Positions 45,629 through 57,092 of a stretch of DNA of 64,000 nucleotides are shown piece by piece. Under the pieces are notes generated by a model. The model ran no database searches. It saw only the letters and a program-made list of their open reading frames with translations, and was not told where the DNA came from. Each line of letters starts with the position of its first letter. Positions within the stretch are counted from its first letter, which is position 1. The stretch is from NCBI RefSeq assembly GCF_014697425.1, contig NZ_JACJRU010000002.1, forward strand, positions 1 to 64,000. The letters are read 5' to 3'. Source of the DNA: Nostoc sp. FACHB-110. GTDB taxonomy: Bacteria; Cyanobacteriota; Cyanobacteriia; Cyanobacteriales; Nostocaceae. Position numbers and translations under genes: made by a program.

Positions 45629-48600
45629 GTGGTTAGGCAGCACAGATATCATCAATTCCAAGCAAAGAAACTTTTCAGCAAACGCGAGTTGCTGCCATTA
45701 TTAGTGGGAATTTTAATTTTAGTTGCGGTACTTATACTTTGGCAAAGACTACTAATTGAAGATCAAGCAGATATTAAACAACTGATTCAACAGCAAGCAC
45801 TCGCTATTAAAACAGAATTAACCGCTCAAATGCAAACGCGGATTTTGGCTTTAGAGCGGATGGGAAAACACTGGCAAAGGCATGGTGGGCTAAAAGAAGA
45901 TGAATGGCGATCGCAGGCAATAGACTATATAAAAGATTTAGGTGGATATCAAGCTATTGAATGGGTTGATTCATCATTAAAAGTCAGATGGACTGTACCA
46001 GAAACTGAAAACGCCGCTTTCCAAAATCTGGAACTTAACCACAAACCCCAGCTAAGAGTTTATCTAGAAAGTAGGCGCAATCTTCGGCAAACAACTGTCA
46101 GCCATGCAATTAAACTTACCCAAGATGAGCCAGGATTTTTAGCTTATGTCCCACTGTGGATAGGAGAGCAGTTTGATGGATTTATTAGCGGAGTTTTTCA
46201 GCTAAAAATATTATTAAATTCGGCGATCAATTGGCCACAAGATTATCAAGTCAGAATTTTTGAAGGTGGCAGGTTAATCTATGGCCCAGAAAAACTGTTA
46301 CCACAGCTAATACCTTGGTATGGTGAAGTTAACGTTACCTTATCAGATATCAATTGGCAAGTTCAGGTTTTTCCCACTACAGAATTACTGGACAAATTGC
46401 GATCGCCTTTACCGAATGTGGTCTTAATCTTCGGGCTAATTGTTTCTACCACATTTACCTTATCGATTCATTTAATTCAAGGTACAGAATTAAGAAATCA
46501 GCACATAGCAGCAATCAACCAAGAACTAGCACAACGGATAAAAGAGCAAAAAAATACCGAAAGTGCTTTGCGTGCCAGTGAAACTTGGTTGCGAGAATTA
46601 CTAGAAACAGTCAAAGTTATTCCTTGGGAAATGAATGCCAAAACTTGGCGATTTACCTATGTCGGCCCCCAAGCAGAAGTCTTACTAGATTATCCTTTAG
46701 AACAATGGTATCAAGAAAATTTTTGGCTGAATCATCTACATCCCCACGACCGCGACCAGGCCATCAAGATTTGCCAAGAAGCCTCAGCTAAAGGCGAAAA
46801 CCATGAACTAGAATACCGAATGTTAGCCGCTGACGGCCGGGTTGTGTGGTTGCGAGATATTGTCAATGTCGTCAAAGAAGCTGGCGCCCCTAGATTATTA
46901 AGGGGATTCATGTTTGATATTACCGACTTGAAACTAGTCGAAGAAACATTGCGATTGCAGGAACGGGCGCTCGCTGCTGCCAGTAATGGCATTATGATCA
47001 TTGATGCCAGATTGCCCAATCAGCCAATTATTTATGTTAACTCCGCCTTGGAAGTCATTACAGGTTACAGTGCCAGAGAAATCATCGGTAATAACTGTGG
47101 TTTTTTGTTGGGTGAAGATCACCTTCAGCCAGCAATTGCCCAACTGCAAACATCACTGAAAGTTGGGAAAAGTTGCCAACTAGTGTTGCGGAACTATCGC
47201 AAAGATGGCAGCTTGTTTTGGAATGAATTAAGCATTTCTCCAATTCATGATGAAAACGGCAGGCTCACCCATTTTATTGGTATTCATAACGACATTAGCG
47301 ATCGCGCTGCCGCCGAAGCCGCATTAAGAGAAAAAGAAGAACGTTGGCAACTAGCCCTTAAAGGCAACAATGATGGCATTTGGGACTGGAATCTCAAAAC
47401 CAACGATATCTTTTTTTCTGCCCGTTGGAAGGAAATGTTAGGCTATGAAGACCATGAAATTCTCCACGATTTAGATGAATTTCTCACCCGCGTTCATCCA
47501 GATGACCTAGAAGGGGTAATTCAAATCATCCAAAATCACTTTCGCAAGCAAACCCCATACTACATTCACGAATTTCGGATGCAGTGTAAAGACGGCAGCT
47601 ATAAGTGGATTTTAGATCGGGGACAAGCACTGTGGGATGAAGCAGGGAATTTATTACGCATGGTCGGCTCCCATACCGATATTACCGACCGCAAACAAAT
47701 GGAAGAAGCCTTAAAAGAAAGCGAAGGGCGGTTTCGGACAATGGCAGATAGCGCCCCTGTGCTTTTATGGATATCTGACCCCAATGGGCAGTACACCTTT
47801 TTCAATCAAACATGGCTCAACTTCACAGGACGGAAATTAGCCCAAGAATTAGGTAGTGGTTGGGCAGAAGGGGTACATTGTGAAGATTGGCTACATTATC
47901 AAAATATCTATCTTCAGGCATTTGCCACACAACAACCATTTGATGTAGAGTATCGATTGCAACGTGCAGATGGGGAGTATCGCTGGATTTTAGAAACTGG
48001 CGTACCAAGGTTTAATGTAGATGGCAGCTTTGCAGGATTTATTGGTTCCTGCGTAGATATTAGCGATCGCAAACAAGCAGAATTAGCTCTGCATCGACAA
48101 GCTCTCATCTTTGAAAATATGTATGATGGCGTGATGATCGCAGACTTAAACGGCAAAATTATTGATTGGAATGGTGCAGCCGAGTGGATGTTTGGCTATA
48201 CCAAAGCAGAAATAATCGGCAAAACGCCGAGTATTTTATATAAATCTGAACCCGAAAATCTACTTACACCCAAGATTTTACAGGAGATTCAGCAAAAAGG
48301 ACGAAGGTCAGGAGAAACTCATTTTAGACGGAAAGATGGCAGTGAAGGGATGTGTGAAACAACTGTCATCTTGCTGCATAACGAGCAAGGTCAGCCGATT
48401 GCCAGCGTCAGTTTTCATCACGACATTACAGAACGGGTATTAGCCCAACAAGCCTTGCAAAGACAGCTGCATCAAACACTACTATTAAAGCAAATTACGC
48501 AACACCTTCGTCAAAGCCTCAATAGCAAACAAATTTTTGAAACCGCAGCAATTCAAATCGGGCAAGCTTTTCAAGTAGATCGCTGTCTCATTCACTCCTA

Positions 48601-51094
48601 TGTCAACAATGCCCAACCGCAAATTCCTTTAGTAGCACAGTATAATAACTTCCCTATGTACAGTTGCGAGCTACTCTTGGAAGTCCCTGTCTCAGGTAAT
48701 CCCCATGCCCAGCAAATGATGACAGAGGATAAAGCGATATCCTCACCAGATGTTTACGCCGATCCTTTACTACAAGCCGCCCAAGATATTTGTCGCAGCC
48801 TTGGCTTAAAATCCATGTTAGCCATCCGCACCTCTTATCAAGGAGAACCCAACGGTGCAATTGGCTTACATCAATGCAGTTATTTTCGCCAATGGACAGC
48901 AGCAGAAATTGAATTAGTCGAAGCAGTCGCCGCCCAACTCGGTATCGCCTTAGCTCAAGCTCACTTACTAGAACAAGAAACTCGCCAACGAGAAGAACTC
49001 ACCTTAAAAAACTTTGCGCTAGAGCAGGCAAAACGCCAAGCAGAAACAGCTAACCGTGCCAAAAGTGAATTTTTGGCCATGATGAGCCATGAAATTCGCA
49101 CCCCCATGAATGCCGTAATTGGGATGACAGAACTGCTATTAGACACAGACTTGACTCCGCAACAACGAGACTTTGTGGAAACAGTTCACACCAGTGGCGA
49201 TGCCTTACTGACCATTATTAACGACATTCTAGACTTCTCCAAAATTGAATCGGGACGGCTGGAACTAGAAGCAACACCTTTTGATTTAAAAGCTTGCATC
49301 GAGCAAGTTATCGATCTTTTAGCACCAAAAGCCGCCCAAAAACAAATTGAACTGATTTATCTAATTCATCCCCAAGTGCCAACACAGATTATTGGCGATC
49401 TCACCCGCCTGCGCCAAGTGTTGATGAACTTGCTCAACAATGCAATTAAATTTACCTCCGAAGGAGAAGTTGTCTTATCTGTTTATGCCAATCAACTAGA
49501 ATCGCAAAATGGCACTAGCAACTGCACAATTCTCTTTAGTATCCAAGATACAGGTATTGGGATTGCTCCAGAAAAAATGACAAGGCTATTTCAGCCATTT
49601 AGTCAAGCGGATGCTTCCATGACCAGACTTTATGGGGGTACTGGGTTAGGGTTAGTCATTAGTAAACGCTTAAGTGAAATGATGAATGGCACTCTCTGGG
49701 TGGAAAGTCGTGGCTGTATTGGTGGCCATCCCGCTCAAGAGTGGCAAAATAGTCAGCAAGTTACCTCAATTGGCTCAGATTTAGGTTCCACTTTTTACTT
49801 CACTATTCAGGCTGAAGTTGTCGCTAACGCGATGATGCGAGAAACTTCGCCTTTATTGGCAAAGTTGGCAGGGAAGCGAATGCTAATTGTCGATGATAAT
49901 CCCACCAACAGTAAAATTCTCAGTTTGCAAGTCCAACCTTGGCAAATGCAAACATATATCGCTCATTCAGGCGCAACAGCTTTAGCCATGATTGAGCAAG
50001 GAATGGAATTTGATGTTGCCATTCTGGATATGCAAATGCCGTATATGGACGGTTTAACCCTAGCCCGAGAAATTCGCCAGCAGCCTCATTGTCAAAATTT
50101 ACCTTTAGTACTGTTGACTTCTGTAAATCAACCAGAAATAAGTAAAGACTTTGGCAATGTGGAGATTACAGCCTGTTTGACTAAACCAATTAAACAGTCT
50201 CAACTCCATTATGTCTTAACCCACACTTGGCTGGAACAGCAAAACCCGACGCAAATTTCTCGCTCTGATACTGGAGAAGTTGCTGCCAAATTGGCAAAAA
50301 AAATGCCGTTGCGGATTCTCTTAGCCGAAGATACTATTGTCAATCAAAAAGTTGCACTATTGATGTTGCAAAAAATTGGATATAAAGCAGATGTCGTAGT
50401 TGACGGTCGAGAAGTGCTACAAGCATTGCAACATCAACCTTATGATGTAGTGTTGATGGATATTCATATGCCAGAACTAGATGGGCTAGAAACTAGTCGC
50501 ATCATCCGTCAGCAATGGTCAGTGGACAGTCGTCCTTATATTATTGCGATTACGGCTAACGCTATGCGTGGCGATCGCGAAGCTTGTTTAGCAGCTGGGA
50601 TGAATGATTATATTAGCAAACCAGTGCAAATGGCAGAATTAGCCCAAGCATTAAGCAAATGTCGCCCGCGTCAATTATCCCCAGCATTACCTACCCCAAA
50701 ATTCTACCGACATCAGCCAGCACTCAAAACGCCAAATTTAGGCTCTACAATTGATGAGAAAGTTTTGCAGTCTTTGTGTCAAATGGTAGCAGGCGATCGC
50801 CGAGCATTAGTAGAATTAATGCTCTGTTATCTTGCCGAAGCTCCCAAACTTGTAGAAGAAATTAGGGCATCTGTGGTCAATCAAGATGCCCAAACTTTAT
50901 GGCAGACAGCTCATAAACTTAAGTCAAGTAGTGCTTCTTTAGGGGCAATAAATCTAGCACAACTTTGCAAGCAGTTAGAAATTCACGGCAAAAATAATAC
51001 TCTGATTGAGTGTGCAGATATCTGCACCCAAGTGCAACAAGAGTATGAGCAAGTTAAAACTGCACTGCAAACAGAGCTAGAGGAGGAAGCATGA
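45629..51094 (+). CDS. Giant membrane hybrid histidine kinase (sensor-PAS x5-GAF-HK-REC-REC-Hpt)
   Basis: 1821 residues from GTG 45629 (AGAGG eight bases upstream). Order: membrane segment about 20-40, extracytoplasmic CHASE-like sensor about 55-260, second membrane segment about 265-287, coiled coil, five PAS/PAC units about 320-955, GAF about 985-1120, HisKA with His1154 in [12 protein letters not shown], HATPase ([14 protein letters not shown]), receiver 1 (Asp1467), receiver 2 (Asp1611 in [13 protein letters not shown]), and Hpt with His1762 in [12 protein letters not shown]. All phosphorelay residues are present. The stop overlaps the start of the GGDEF regulator at 51091 (ATGA), so the two are made together. 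Signal sensed is unknown. Confidence 0.95.
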   Translation: MVRQHRYHQFQAKKLFSKRELLPLLVGILILVAVLILWQRLLIEDQADIKQLIQQQALAIKTELTAQMQTRILALERMGKHWQRHGGLKEDEWRSQAIDYIKDLGGYQAIEWVDSSLKVRWTVPETENAAFQNLELNHKPQLRVYLESRRNLRQTTVSHAIKLTQDEPGFLAYVPLWIGEQFDGFISGVFQLKILLNSAINWPQDYQVRIFEGGRLIYGPEKLLPQLIPWYGEVNVTLSDINWQVQVFPTTELLDKLRSPLPNVVLIFGLIVSTTFTLSIHLIQGTELRNQHIAAINQELAQRIKEQKNTESALRASETWLRELLETVKVIPWEMNAKTWRFTYVGPQAEVLLDYPLEQWYQENFWLNHLHPHDRDQAIKICQEASAKGENHELEYRMLAADGRVVWLRDIVNVVKEAGAPRLLRGFMFDITDLKLVEETLRLQERALAAASNGIMIIDARLPNQPIIYVNSALEVITGYSAREIIGNNCGFLLGEDHLQPAIAQLQTSLKVGKSCQLVLRNYRKDGSLFWNELSISPIHDENGRLTHFIGIHNDISDRAAAEAALREKEERWQLALKGNNDGIWDWNLKTNDIFFSARWKEMLGYEDHEILHDLDEFLTRVHPDDLEGVIQIIQNHFRKQTPYYIHEFRMQCKDGSYKWILDRGQALWDEAGNLLRMVGSHTDITDRKQMEEALKESEGRFRTMADSAPVLLWISDPNGQYTFFNQTWLNFTGRKLAQELGSGWAEGVHCEDWLHYQNIYLQAFATQQPFDVEYRLQRADGEYRWILETGVPRFNVDGSFAGFIGSCVDISDRKQAELALHRQALIFENMYDGVMIADLNGKIIDWNGAAEWMFGYTKAEIIGKTPSILYKSEPENLLTPKILQEIQQKGRRSGETHFRRKDGSEGMCETTVILLHNEQGQPIASVSFHHDITERVLAQQALQRQLHQTLLLKQITQHLRQSLNSKQIFETAAIQIGQAFQVDRCLIHSYVNNAQPQIPLVAQYNNFPMYSCELLLEVPVSGNPHAQQMMTEDKAISSPDVYADPLLQAAQDICRSLGLKSMLAIRTSYQGEPNGAIGLHQCSYFRQWTAAEIELVEAVAAQLGIALAQAHLLEQETRQREELTLKNFALEQAKRQAETANRAKSEFLAMMSHEIRTPMNAVIGMTELLLDTDLTPQQRDFVETVHTSGDALLTIINDILDFSKIESGRLELEATPFDLKACIEQVIDLLAPKAAQKQIELIYLIHPQVPTQIIGDLTRLRQVLMNLLNNAIKFTSEGEVVLSVYANQLESQNGTSNCTILFSIQDTGIGIAPEKMTRLFQPFSQADASMTRLYGGTGLGLVISKRLSEMMNGTLWVESRGCIGGHPAQEWQNSQQVTSIGSDLGSTFYFTIQAEVVANAMMRETSPLLAKLAGKRMLIVDDNPTNSKILSLQVQPWQMQTYIAHSGATALAMIEQGMEFDVAILDMQMPYMDGLTLAREIRQQPHCQNLPLVLLTSVNQPEISKDFGNVEITACLTKPIKQSQLHYVLTHTWLEQQNPTQISRSDTGEVAAKLAKKMPLRILLAEDTIVNQKVALLMLQKIGYKADVVVDGREVLQALQHQPYDVVLMDIHMPELDGLETSRIIRQQWSVDSRPYIIAITANAMRGDREACLAAGMNDYISKPVQMAELAQALSKCRPRQLSPALPTPKFYRHQPALKTPNLGSTIDEKVLQSLCQMVAGDRRALVELMLCYLAEAPKLVEEIRASVVNQDAQTLWQTAHKLKSSSASLGAINLAQLCKQLEIHGKNNTLIECADICTQVQQEYEQVKTALQTELEEEA

Positions 51095-52074
51095 AAACAA
51101 CTTTTCAAGAAGACCAATCTCTAGTTCTAATTGTTGATGATGAGGCGTTTATTCGCACCCAGTTGCGACTCGCCTTAGAGCGAGAAGGCTATCAAATAGC
51201 CGAAGCAAAAGATGGCAAAGAAGCGTTAAATATATTTCAACAGTTACACCCGAATATAGTTCTCTTAGATGCCATCATGCCAGGTATGGATGGTTTTGAG
51301 TGTTGTCTGCAATTGCAATCTCTCGAGCAAGGCAAATATACCCCAATATTAATGATTACAGGACTAGAAGATCAAGAATCCGTTGACCATGCCTTTGATG
51401 TGGGTGCAATTGATTATGTGACTAAACCAATTCACTGGCCCGTATTGCGCCAACGAGTCAAACGCTTAATTCAACAATCTCAGCTACAGTATAAATTAGA
51501 ACTAGCTAACCAAGAATTACAAAGATTGGTAACTATTGATGGTCTCACCCAAGTAGCCAGTCGCCGACGCTTTGAAGAGTATTTTGCTCAAGAGTGGCAA
51601 CGTATGGCCAGAGATCAATTGCCTTTATCGTTGATTCTTTGTGATGTTGATTATTTTAAATCTTACAACGATACCTATGGCCATCGTGCAGGCGATCGCT
51701 GTTTGCAAAAAGTGGCACAAGCCATCAAAGATACTGTTAAACGTCCAGCCGATTTAGTGGCGCGTTATGGCGGTGAAGAATTTGCCGTGATTTTACCAAA
51801 AACTGAAATGTCAGGGGCAATGGTTTTGGCAGATAAAATTTGCTCAGTCGTTAGGAGATTAGCAATTCCCCATAGTAATTCTCAAGTTAGTGGTTATGTG
51901 ACCATCAGTGCTGGGGTAGCTACAGATATTCCTCAACCTGGCTCTGATTTTCAAGAGATGATTGCCGCCGCAGATAGAGCATTATATCAGGCAAAAATTG
52001 ATGGACGCGATCGCTTTCAGCAGTCTACAAAGCAATCATCTTCTACTTTCTCTATTCCCCGTTGGGGTACATAA
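51091..52074 (+). CDS. Response regulator with GGDEF domain (PleD-like diguanylate cyclase)
   Basis: 327 residues. Receiver at 5-130 with LIVDDEAFIRTQ, Asp60 in IVLLDAIMPGMDG and Lys in DYVTKPIHW; GGDEF domain at 145-310 with DVDYFKSYNDTYGHRAGDRC and the active-site variant RYGGEEF (about 229), which is catalytically competent. Predicted to make cyclic di-GMP when phosphorylated. Coupled by a 4-base overlap to the hybrid kinase, which ends in Hpt, so the direct phosphotransfer route Hpt to this receiver is likely (inference). Confidence 0.95.
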   Translation: MKTTFQEDQSLVLIVDDEAFIRTQLRLALEREGYQIAEAKDGKEALNIFQQLHPNIVLLDAIMPGMDGFECCLQLQSLEQGKYTPILMITGLEDQESVDHAFDVGAIDYVTKPIHWPVLRQRVKRLIQQSQLQYKLELANQELQRLVTIDGLTQVASRRRFEEYFAQEWQRMARDQLPLSLILCDVDYFKSYNDTYGHRAGDRCLQKVAQAIKDTVKRPADLVARYGGEEFAVILPKTEMSGAMVLADKICSVVRRLAIPHSNSQVSGYVTISAGVATDIPQPGSDFQEMIAAADRALYQAKIDGRDRFQQSTKQSSSTFSIPRWGT

Positions 52075-52214
52075 TATCTTTGTTCTATAGACACAACCCA
52101 GCCCTCGGAAACATCAATCACATTCAGTAGATCACAAAGTTATCGGTTGAGGCAGGGTGTAGGGTGTAGGGGAAGAAAAGTTAATTAGCGTGAGTAAATT
52201 TAATCTCTCATCCA

Positions 52215-52248
52215 GGACTTACGCACAAAGATTATCTGTGGAGATTGG
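52215..52248. repeat. GACTTACGCAC-family repeat
   Basis: GGACTTACGCACAAAG then ATTATCTGTGGAGATTGG, followed by GTGTCAGG and ACACCCCTGTG as at 6791. The rest of the 52075-52395 gap holds GGTGTAGGGTGTAGGG heptamers and no gene. Confidence 0.7.
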
Positions 52249-52395
52249 GTGTCAGGATATTGAATTAGTACACCCCTGTGATTCGACCAATTTGTGCAGA
52301 AACGACAAAACCCTCTCCCCTGCCCCCTTGCACCCTTAATGATAAATCTTTCACAGGACACGATATGACACCTAGGGATTGATTGTCCTCATGGT

Positions 52396-53436
52396 CTATG
52401 GACTATAAATTGCACCAAAAGTCTGGTCAGGAGAAATTTCAATTACCAAATCTACTACTTCCGGCGATCGCAACAATGGCTGAAGGTATAATTCTGGATG
52501 GAGCGAGCGCCAAAAATAATTGACAAAATCTTCAATTTGTGCATTGCTCATACCGGGTTTGCCAGTCGCAATCATCCTTTGTTCTGCTTGCAGTCGCCAC
52601 TCTAAGGAACTGCGATAATCTCTGGGATAGAGCAGAATCAAGCTATCTAATCGCTCCCACAATGGCAGATAACTACTCAGTTGGCGATTCATCTCACGGG
52701 CAAATGCTTTATCTAATTCTGTGACAATTGGTGGTGGTGCTTGAGCAAATAAACTAGGGTCAATTGGTCGCACACCGACAAACCAGCCTTCAAATAATAC
52801 TATATCTACATTTGTAACAATTTCAGGATGAGTGCGATCGCCTGCCCCTGCATGAAGAGATTTATCAAAGCGAGGAACTCTGACAGCAGTGTTTCCTTGG
52901 CGAATTTGATTGAGTACATTTAACCCTAAATCTACATCATGGGTTCCTGGTGGCCCCCGCCAAATCAAGCGGGGGTCTTGTTGTGATAAAGCCAAGCGAT
53001 CGCTGTAAGTTTTATATAAGTCATCCAACGACCAACTCAGAGTCCGGTATCCTAACTGTTGGAGAATCAAAGATAAAATTTGGCACATTGTGGTTTTACC
53101 TGTGCCTTGAACTCCTAAAATTCCTTGAATCAGAGGACAATTTAGCTGTTGGCGATGGCTGGCTAATTTCATCCCTAAAGGAAGCCACACATCCCAAAAC
53201 AGTGTTAACATTTCCGCAAAATTCGCGTGAGGCAGCTGAGTTTGGCAAAATTGACTAAAGGCTGGCAAAAGAGATTTAAGTAAGTGCGATCGCAATTTGA
53301 TCATTTCATCAACATTCGTAGGTGTAATCCCCAAAGCCTTTGCTCTGGCAATATCAACCAACGCTGCCTCTCGTGCTTGCTGCCAAGTTGACGCTGAGAC
53401 ATCTTCTGTTATAATCTCCCTTAGCCAAGCATTCAT
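52396..53436 (-). CDS. D-glycerate 3-kinase (plant/cyanobacterial GLYK type)
   Basis: 346 residues. P-loop GVQGTGKTTMCQ (about 107), SWSLDDLYKTYSDRLALS, LIWRGPPGTHDVDLG, VRVPRFDKSLHAGAGDR and DIVLFEGWFVGVRP match the GLYK family. It makes 3-phosphoglycerate from glycerate, closing the photorespiratory cycle. Sits alone in the minus strand with a Ycf20-like gene just upstream. Photorespiration and the bicarbonate pump in this window serve related ends, though the genes are far apart. Confidence 0.92.
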   Translation of the reverse strand: MNAWLREIITEDVSASTWQQAREAALVDIARAKALGITPTNVDEMIKLRSHLLKSLLPAFSQFCQTQLPHANFAEMLTLFWDVWLPLGMKLASHRQQLNCPLIQGILGVQGTGKTTMCQILSLILQQLGYRTLSWSLDDLYKTYSDRLALSQQDPRLIWRGPPGTHDVDLGLNVLNQIRQGNTAVRVPRFDKSLHAGAGDRTHPEIVTNVDIVLFEGWFVGVRPIDPSLFAQAPPPIVTELDKAFAREMNRQLSSYLPLWERLDSLILLYPRDYRSSLEWRLQAEQRMIATGKPGMSNAQIEDFVNYFWRSLHPELYLQPLLRSPEVVDLVIEISPDQTFGAIYSP

Positions 53437-53470
53437 CTACATCACCCAAAAATCCCAGTTAATCATTTTT

Positions 53471-53803
53471 TTAAGAGCCTAGTTTGAAGGCTTCAATAAA
53501 TAAACTGTAGGTAAAACCTACTTTCAAAATATTGAGCGATTCTACCCAAAGTGCCTTTCTCGCAAAAAAGCCCCGACTATAAAATATCCTACTAGTTACC
53601 TCTGTCAAAAATACTAAAAATGCAGCTGCAACAATATCTAATTCAGCCTTTTGTCCTGCCGTTGTAGAAATAGCTGTTCCCAAAAAAAAGCCAAATAAAA
53701 AACTCATTATTAATAATGATAATCGCCGCCAAGGATTGAGAAATAACTTGCCCAAACTACTAGAAATAGCATCAAATAAATTATTAATCCGCGTGTTTTG
53801 CAT
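53471..53803 (-). CDS. Ycf20-like (DUF565) membrane protein
   Basis: 110 residues from ATG 53803; a GTG three codons up lies in the GAGGTG ribosome site. LFLNPWRRLSLLIMSFLFGF then FFLGTAISTTAGQKAELDIV and a second hydrophobic stretch (AAAFLVFLTEVTSRIFY) fit DUF565/Ycf20. The algal and plant homologues influence thermal energy dissipation. Two to three membrane segments. About 34 bases upstream of the glycerate kinase gene, possibly one transcript. Confidence 0.88.
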   Translation of the reverse strand: MQNTRINNLFDAISSSLGKLFLNPWRRLSLLIMSFLFGFFLGTAISTTAGQKAELDIVAAAFLVFLTEVTSRIFYSRGFFARKALWVESLNILKVGFTYSLFIEAFKLGS

Positions 53804-54373
53804 AAATATCACCTCATTTGATTACCGACTTGATTACTCAGAAGATGGGTATCAGCATAGGCAGCAATTGATTAGTATCGTAAATTTATTGTGAATTATA
53901 CGTAAATTTCCAGATTTTATACTGATTAAATTAGTCTAAATAGAATGTATATTTGTTAACTAAGGTGATTTTAAGTAAAAAATGTTAAGAAATATAAATA
54001 TTTTCTAGCCAATATGTTTGAGGTTGCCATCACAGAGATTTGGTTGTTTAAAATACGTCAAATCAAAAAATATTTAGATGTGATTATACGGTGATCACTT
54101 TTGTTTCGGTATCATATTTTGCTGGCAATATGTGGCTAATGAGGACAAAGCTACGACATAATCTTAAATATATGGTTTTTGGGGTTGAGGGGCGAGGTAA
54201 TTATTCACTTAATGGATTTTCTCGAAAATAATGATACTTATGATACATATTGTTAGCTAATTGTACGAGAACTTAGAGTAGGCAATTCGGTAACTTTCTT
54301 TAAGTCTTATTGCGAAGAATAAGCTAATATTTGGCCAAGACTAAACAAATACTTATTTCTAATCAATATCAAG
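53804..54373. other. AT-rich intergenic region between divergent genes
   Basis: 570 bases, no repeat family of this window recognised, only very short frames. Should contain promoters for the Ycf20-like gene and the lipoprotein gene. Confidence 0.4.
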
Positions 54374-55006
54374 ATGAAATCTCAGGTGTATCGTAAAGCT
54401 GTGATTACAGCTTGTGCATTGGGGCTACTTGGCTTTCTAGCAGGATGTCTAGATTTGAGCGTATCTTTTGAGGCCACAAATCCTGAAACATCTTCTGCTG
54501 CTTCTACTAATAATATGTCTCAGTCAGAGAATAATGTAGAATTACCTATTGTAAATGCGACAAACACTTCTACGCGTGTTGCGAATCAGACCACAATACC
54601 AGTAACTCAAGTAGAAGAAAATAGCCAATTTAAGTCTATTTTGCTTGAGCGCCAAAAAGGGACTAGCAATAGCAAAACGCCAGGAATGTTGCGCATGAGT
54701 AATCAAACTGATCAGCCTGTGCGCTTGGCTTTGCTAGCGCGTCAGTCTTCCGGCAAAGGCTCGGCCCGCAGCCAGAGTTCTATTGATATTCCAGCGCATT
54801 GGGATTTTGCGCCCCAAGAAGGCAGCTCTAACGGTATGCTTCTTTCGTTGCCCAACGGTAGTTTAAAGCTACAAAAAGGAGATATTTTAGTTGCCTTCGC
54901 CCAAGATGGTTCTCGCCGCTATTGGGGGCCTTATGTTGTGGGGGAAACATCTGTACCGACTTGGAATGCTCAAACTAAAGAATGGCGATTGGTCTTGAGT
55001 CCATAG
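54374..55006 (+). CDS. Lipoprotein of unknown function
   Basis: 210 residues. Signal and lipobox ACALGLLGFLAGCLDL (Cys25) give a lipidated outer or inner membrane protein. Then a low-complexity Ser/Thr/Asn-rich linker (about 35-90), and a compact domain (GMLRMSNQTDQPVRLALLAR, SIDIPAHWDFAPQEGSSNGM, RRYWGPYVVGETSVPTW). No family recognised. 170 bases ahead of the glycosyltransferase gene in the same direction. Confidence 0.82.
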   Translation: MKSQVYRKAVITACALGLLGFLAGCLDLSVSFEATNPETSSAASTNNMSQSENNVELPIVNATNTSTRVANQTTIPVTQVEENSQFKSILLERQKGTSNSKTPGMLRMSNQTDQPVRLALLARQSSGKGSARSQSSIDIPAHWDFAPQEGSSNGMLLSLPNGSLKLQKGDILVAFAQDGSRRYWGPYVVGETSVPTWNAQTKEWRLVLSP

Positions 55007-55192
55007 TCAAAACTCAAGAGTTTAAAGAACAAAATATCAATAGTTAACGACTAATAACTATTGACTGTCCCAATTTGAGATTTGGAATGAAAACAATTGG
55101 GTTTTATGCTCAATATCTATGTCTAAAATCTCAAATTGGTTGACTATTGACTCATAACTCTTGACCATTAACTATTGACCACAAATTTCAGC

Positions 55193-57046
55193 ATGAAAAT
55201 GAAATTTAGTAATTTCCACACTGTTGACCAATGGTTCAACAAGATAGCGCAACGTCCAACCCTAGCGGTAACTTTATCGATTTTATGGCTAATGCTAATT
55301 GGTTGGCTGGGCTATGGGTGGAATTTAGGAAATATTGGTTTAGTTGATGAAACGGAGCCTTTATTTGCTGAAGCATCTCGGCAAATGTATGTCACTGGTG
55401 ATTGGATTACTCCATTTTTCAACGGCGAAACTCGATTTGACAAACCTGCTTTAATTTATTGGTGTCAGGCGATCGCTTATTCTATCATTGGCGTAAATGA
55501 ATGGGCGGTGCGTCTGCCTTCCGCGCTGGCAGCAATGACAGTGATTAGCTTGGTTTTTTACACTGTACAGTGGTATCTCGCCCAGCAAGATGTCGTTGAG
55601 CAAGTTGAACGCCCGACTCGTCGTTATCTAACAGCTGCAATAGCATCTGCAATGATAGCACTGAATCCAGAAATGATTGTTTGGGGCAGAACAGGGGTAT
55701 CGGATATGCTCTTGACTGGGTGTATAGCATCTGCCTTGTTGTGCTTTTTTCTCGGTTATGCTGATCAAAAAGAAAATGGGGAAACTTCAACCCCACGCCC
55801 TATTGCCTATTCCCTGTTCCCCAACAAATGGTATTTAGCTTGTTATATCTTAATTGCTGGGGCAATTCTGACTAAAGGCCCTGTAGGAATAGTTTTACCT
55901 GGGCTAATTATTCTGGCTTTTTTACTATATATAGGCAAGTTACGGGAAGTCGGGCGGGAAATGCGCCCCTTGATGGGGTCACTGATTGTTGTGGCTTTAT
56001 CAGTTCCCTGGTATGTATTAGTAATTTGGCGCAACGGCTGGAATTATATCAATTCCTTTTTTGGTTATCACAATATAGAACGTTTTACAGAAGTAGTTAA
56101 CGGTCACTCTGCGCCTTGGTATTTTTACTTTATTGTCGTGCTGTTAGGCTTTGCACCTTATTCAGTCTATTTGCCTGCGGCCCTAGCCAAACTGAAGTTT
56201 TGGCAGATATCTCTCTGGCGTAACCAAGAACGTTTTCAGCAATTAGGTTTATTTGCTGCTATTTGGTTTTTTGGCGTTTTTGGATTTTTCACCATAGCTG
56301 TGACTAAACTACCTAGCTATGTTTTACCCTTAATGCCAGCTGCGGCGATTTTGGTGGCGTTGTTGTGGAGTGATTATTTGCCAACACCTACTGCGGCTAG
56401 ATCCCCGTTGGCTTTTTTCAAAGCTAGTGGTTGGGCAAATGTGGTTTTATTCGTTTTCTTGTCAGTGGCAATGTTTAACATCACCCGGATATTAGGTAGT
56501 GATCAAGCCGCACCTAACTTCCGCCAAAATTTAGAAAATTCTAGATTAACAGAGATAGGCGGTTACATTTGGCTATTGAGCGGTGTGATTGTAGCATTTA
56601 TGTTAATCACTCGGCGTTGGACAGGCGCGATCGCTGCAAATTTATTGGGTTTTACAGCATTTTTAGTTGTAGTTTTAATGCCAGCTGTGTTTTTGATGGA
56701 TTCCGAACGCCAATTACCATTAAGAGAAATATCTGCTGTTGTGGCTAAAGTCAAACAACCAAACGAAGAAATCATCATGGTTGGCTTTAAAAAACCTAGT
56801 GTTGTATTTTATAGTCACGAACAAGTCAATTTCATGAAATTGACCAAAGATGCCGTTCAATATATTCAAAATAAAACTAATCAAAAGCAAAAACCACCTT
56901 CATTATTGCTTTTAGCAGAACATAGAAATATTGTAAAAATGGAATTATCCCCAGATGATTACCAAAATTTAGACTCGAAAGGAGCCTATCAATTAATTAG
57001 ATTATCTTTCAAAAAAATGAAGCAAGAAACAATCAATATTTCCTAA
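55193..57046 (+). CDS. Glycosyltransferase family 39 / ArnT-like membrane enzyme
   Basis: 617 residues from ATG 55193 (TTG 55175 lacks support). About 11-12 membrane segments. First loop carries the GT39/ArnT catalytic acid in GLVDETEPLFAEASRQMYVT, and GETRFDKPALIYWCQAIAY and LPSALAAMTVIS follow as in ArnT. These enzymes move a sugar from a polyprenyl phosphate to lipid A, protein or another acceptor outside the inner membrane. Acceptor unknown. The upstream spacer holds TAACTATTGACC-type short repeats. Confidence 0.9.
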   Translation: MKMKFSNFHTVDQWFNKIAQRPTLAVTLSILWLMLIGWLGYGWNLGNIGLVDETEPLFAEASRQMYVTGDWITPFFNGETRFDKPALIYWCQAIAYSIIGVNEWAVRLPSALAAMTVISLVFYTVQWYLAQQDVVEQVERPTRRYLTAAIASAMIALNPEMIVWGRTGVSDMLLTGCIASALLCFFLGYADQKENGETSTPRPIAYSLFPNKWYLACYILIAGAILTKGPVGIVLPGLIILAFLLYIGKLREVGREMRPLMGSLIVVALSVPWYVLVIWRNGWNYINSFFGYHNIERFTEVVNGHSAPWYFYFIVVLLGFAPYSVYLPAALAKLKFWQISLWRNQERFQQLGLFAAIWFFGVFGFFTIAVTKLPSYVLPLMPAAAILVALLWSDYLPTPTAARSPLAFFKASGWANVVLFVFLSVAMFNITRILGSDQAAPNFRQNLENSRLTEIGGYIWLLSGVIVAFMLITRRWTGAIAANLLGFTAFLVVVLMPAVFLMDSERQLPLREISAVVAKVKQPNEEIIMVGFKKPSVVFYSHEQVNFMKLTKDAVQYIQNKTNQKQKPPSLLLLAEHRNIVKMELSPDDYQNLDSKGAYQLIRLSFKKMKQETINIS

Positions 57047-57092
57047 TCAATTAATTGTCAAAGGCTGACACAATTTTGACTATCGCCTATTA

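Noticed and set aside
54014..54094. 26-codon frame (MFEVAITEIW...) in the spacer before the lipoprotein gene
   Set aside because: Very short, no ribosome site, nothing around it to support translation.
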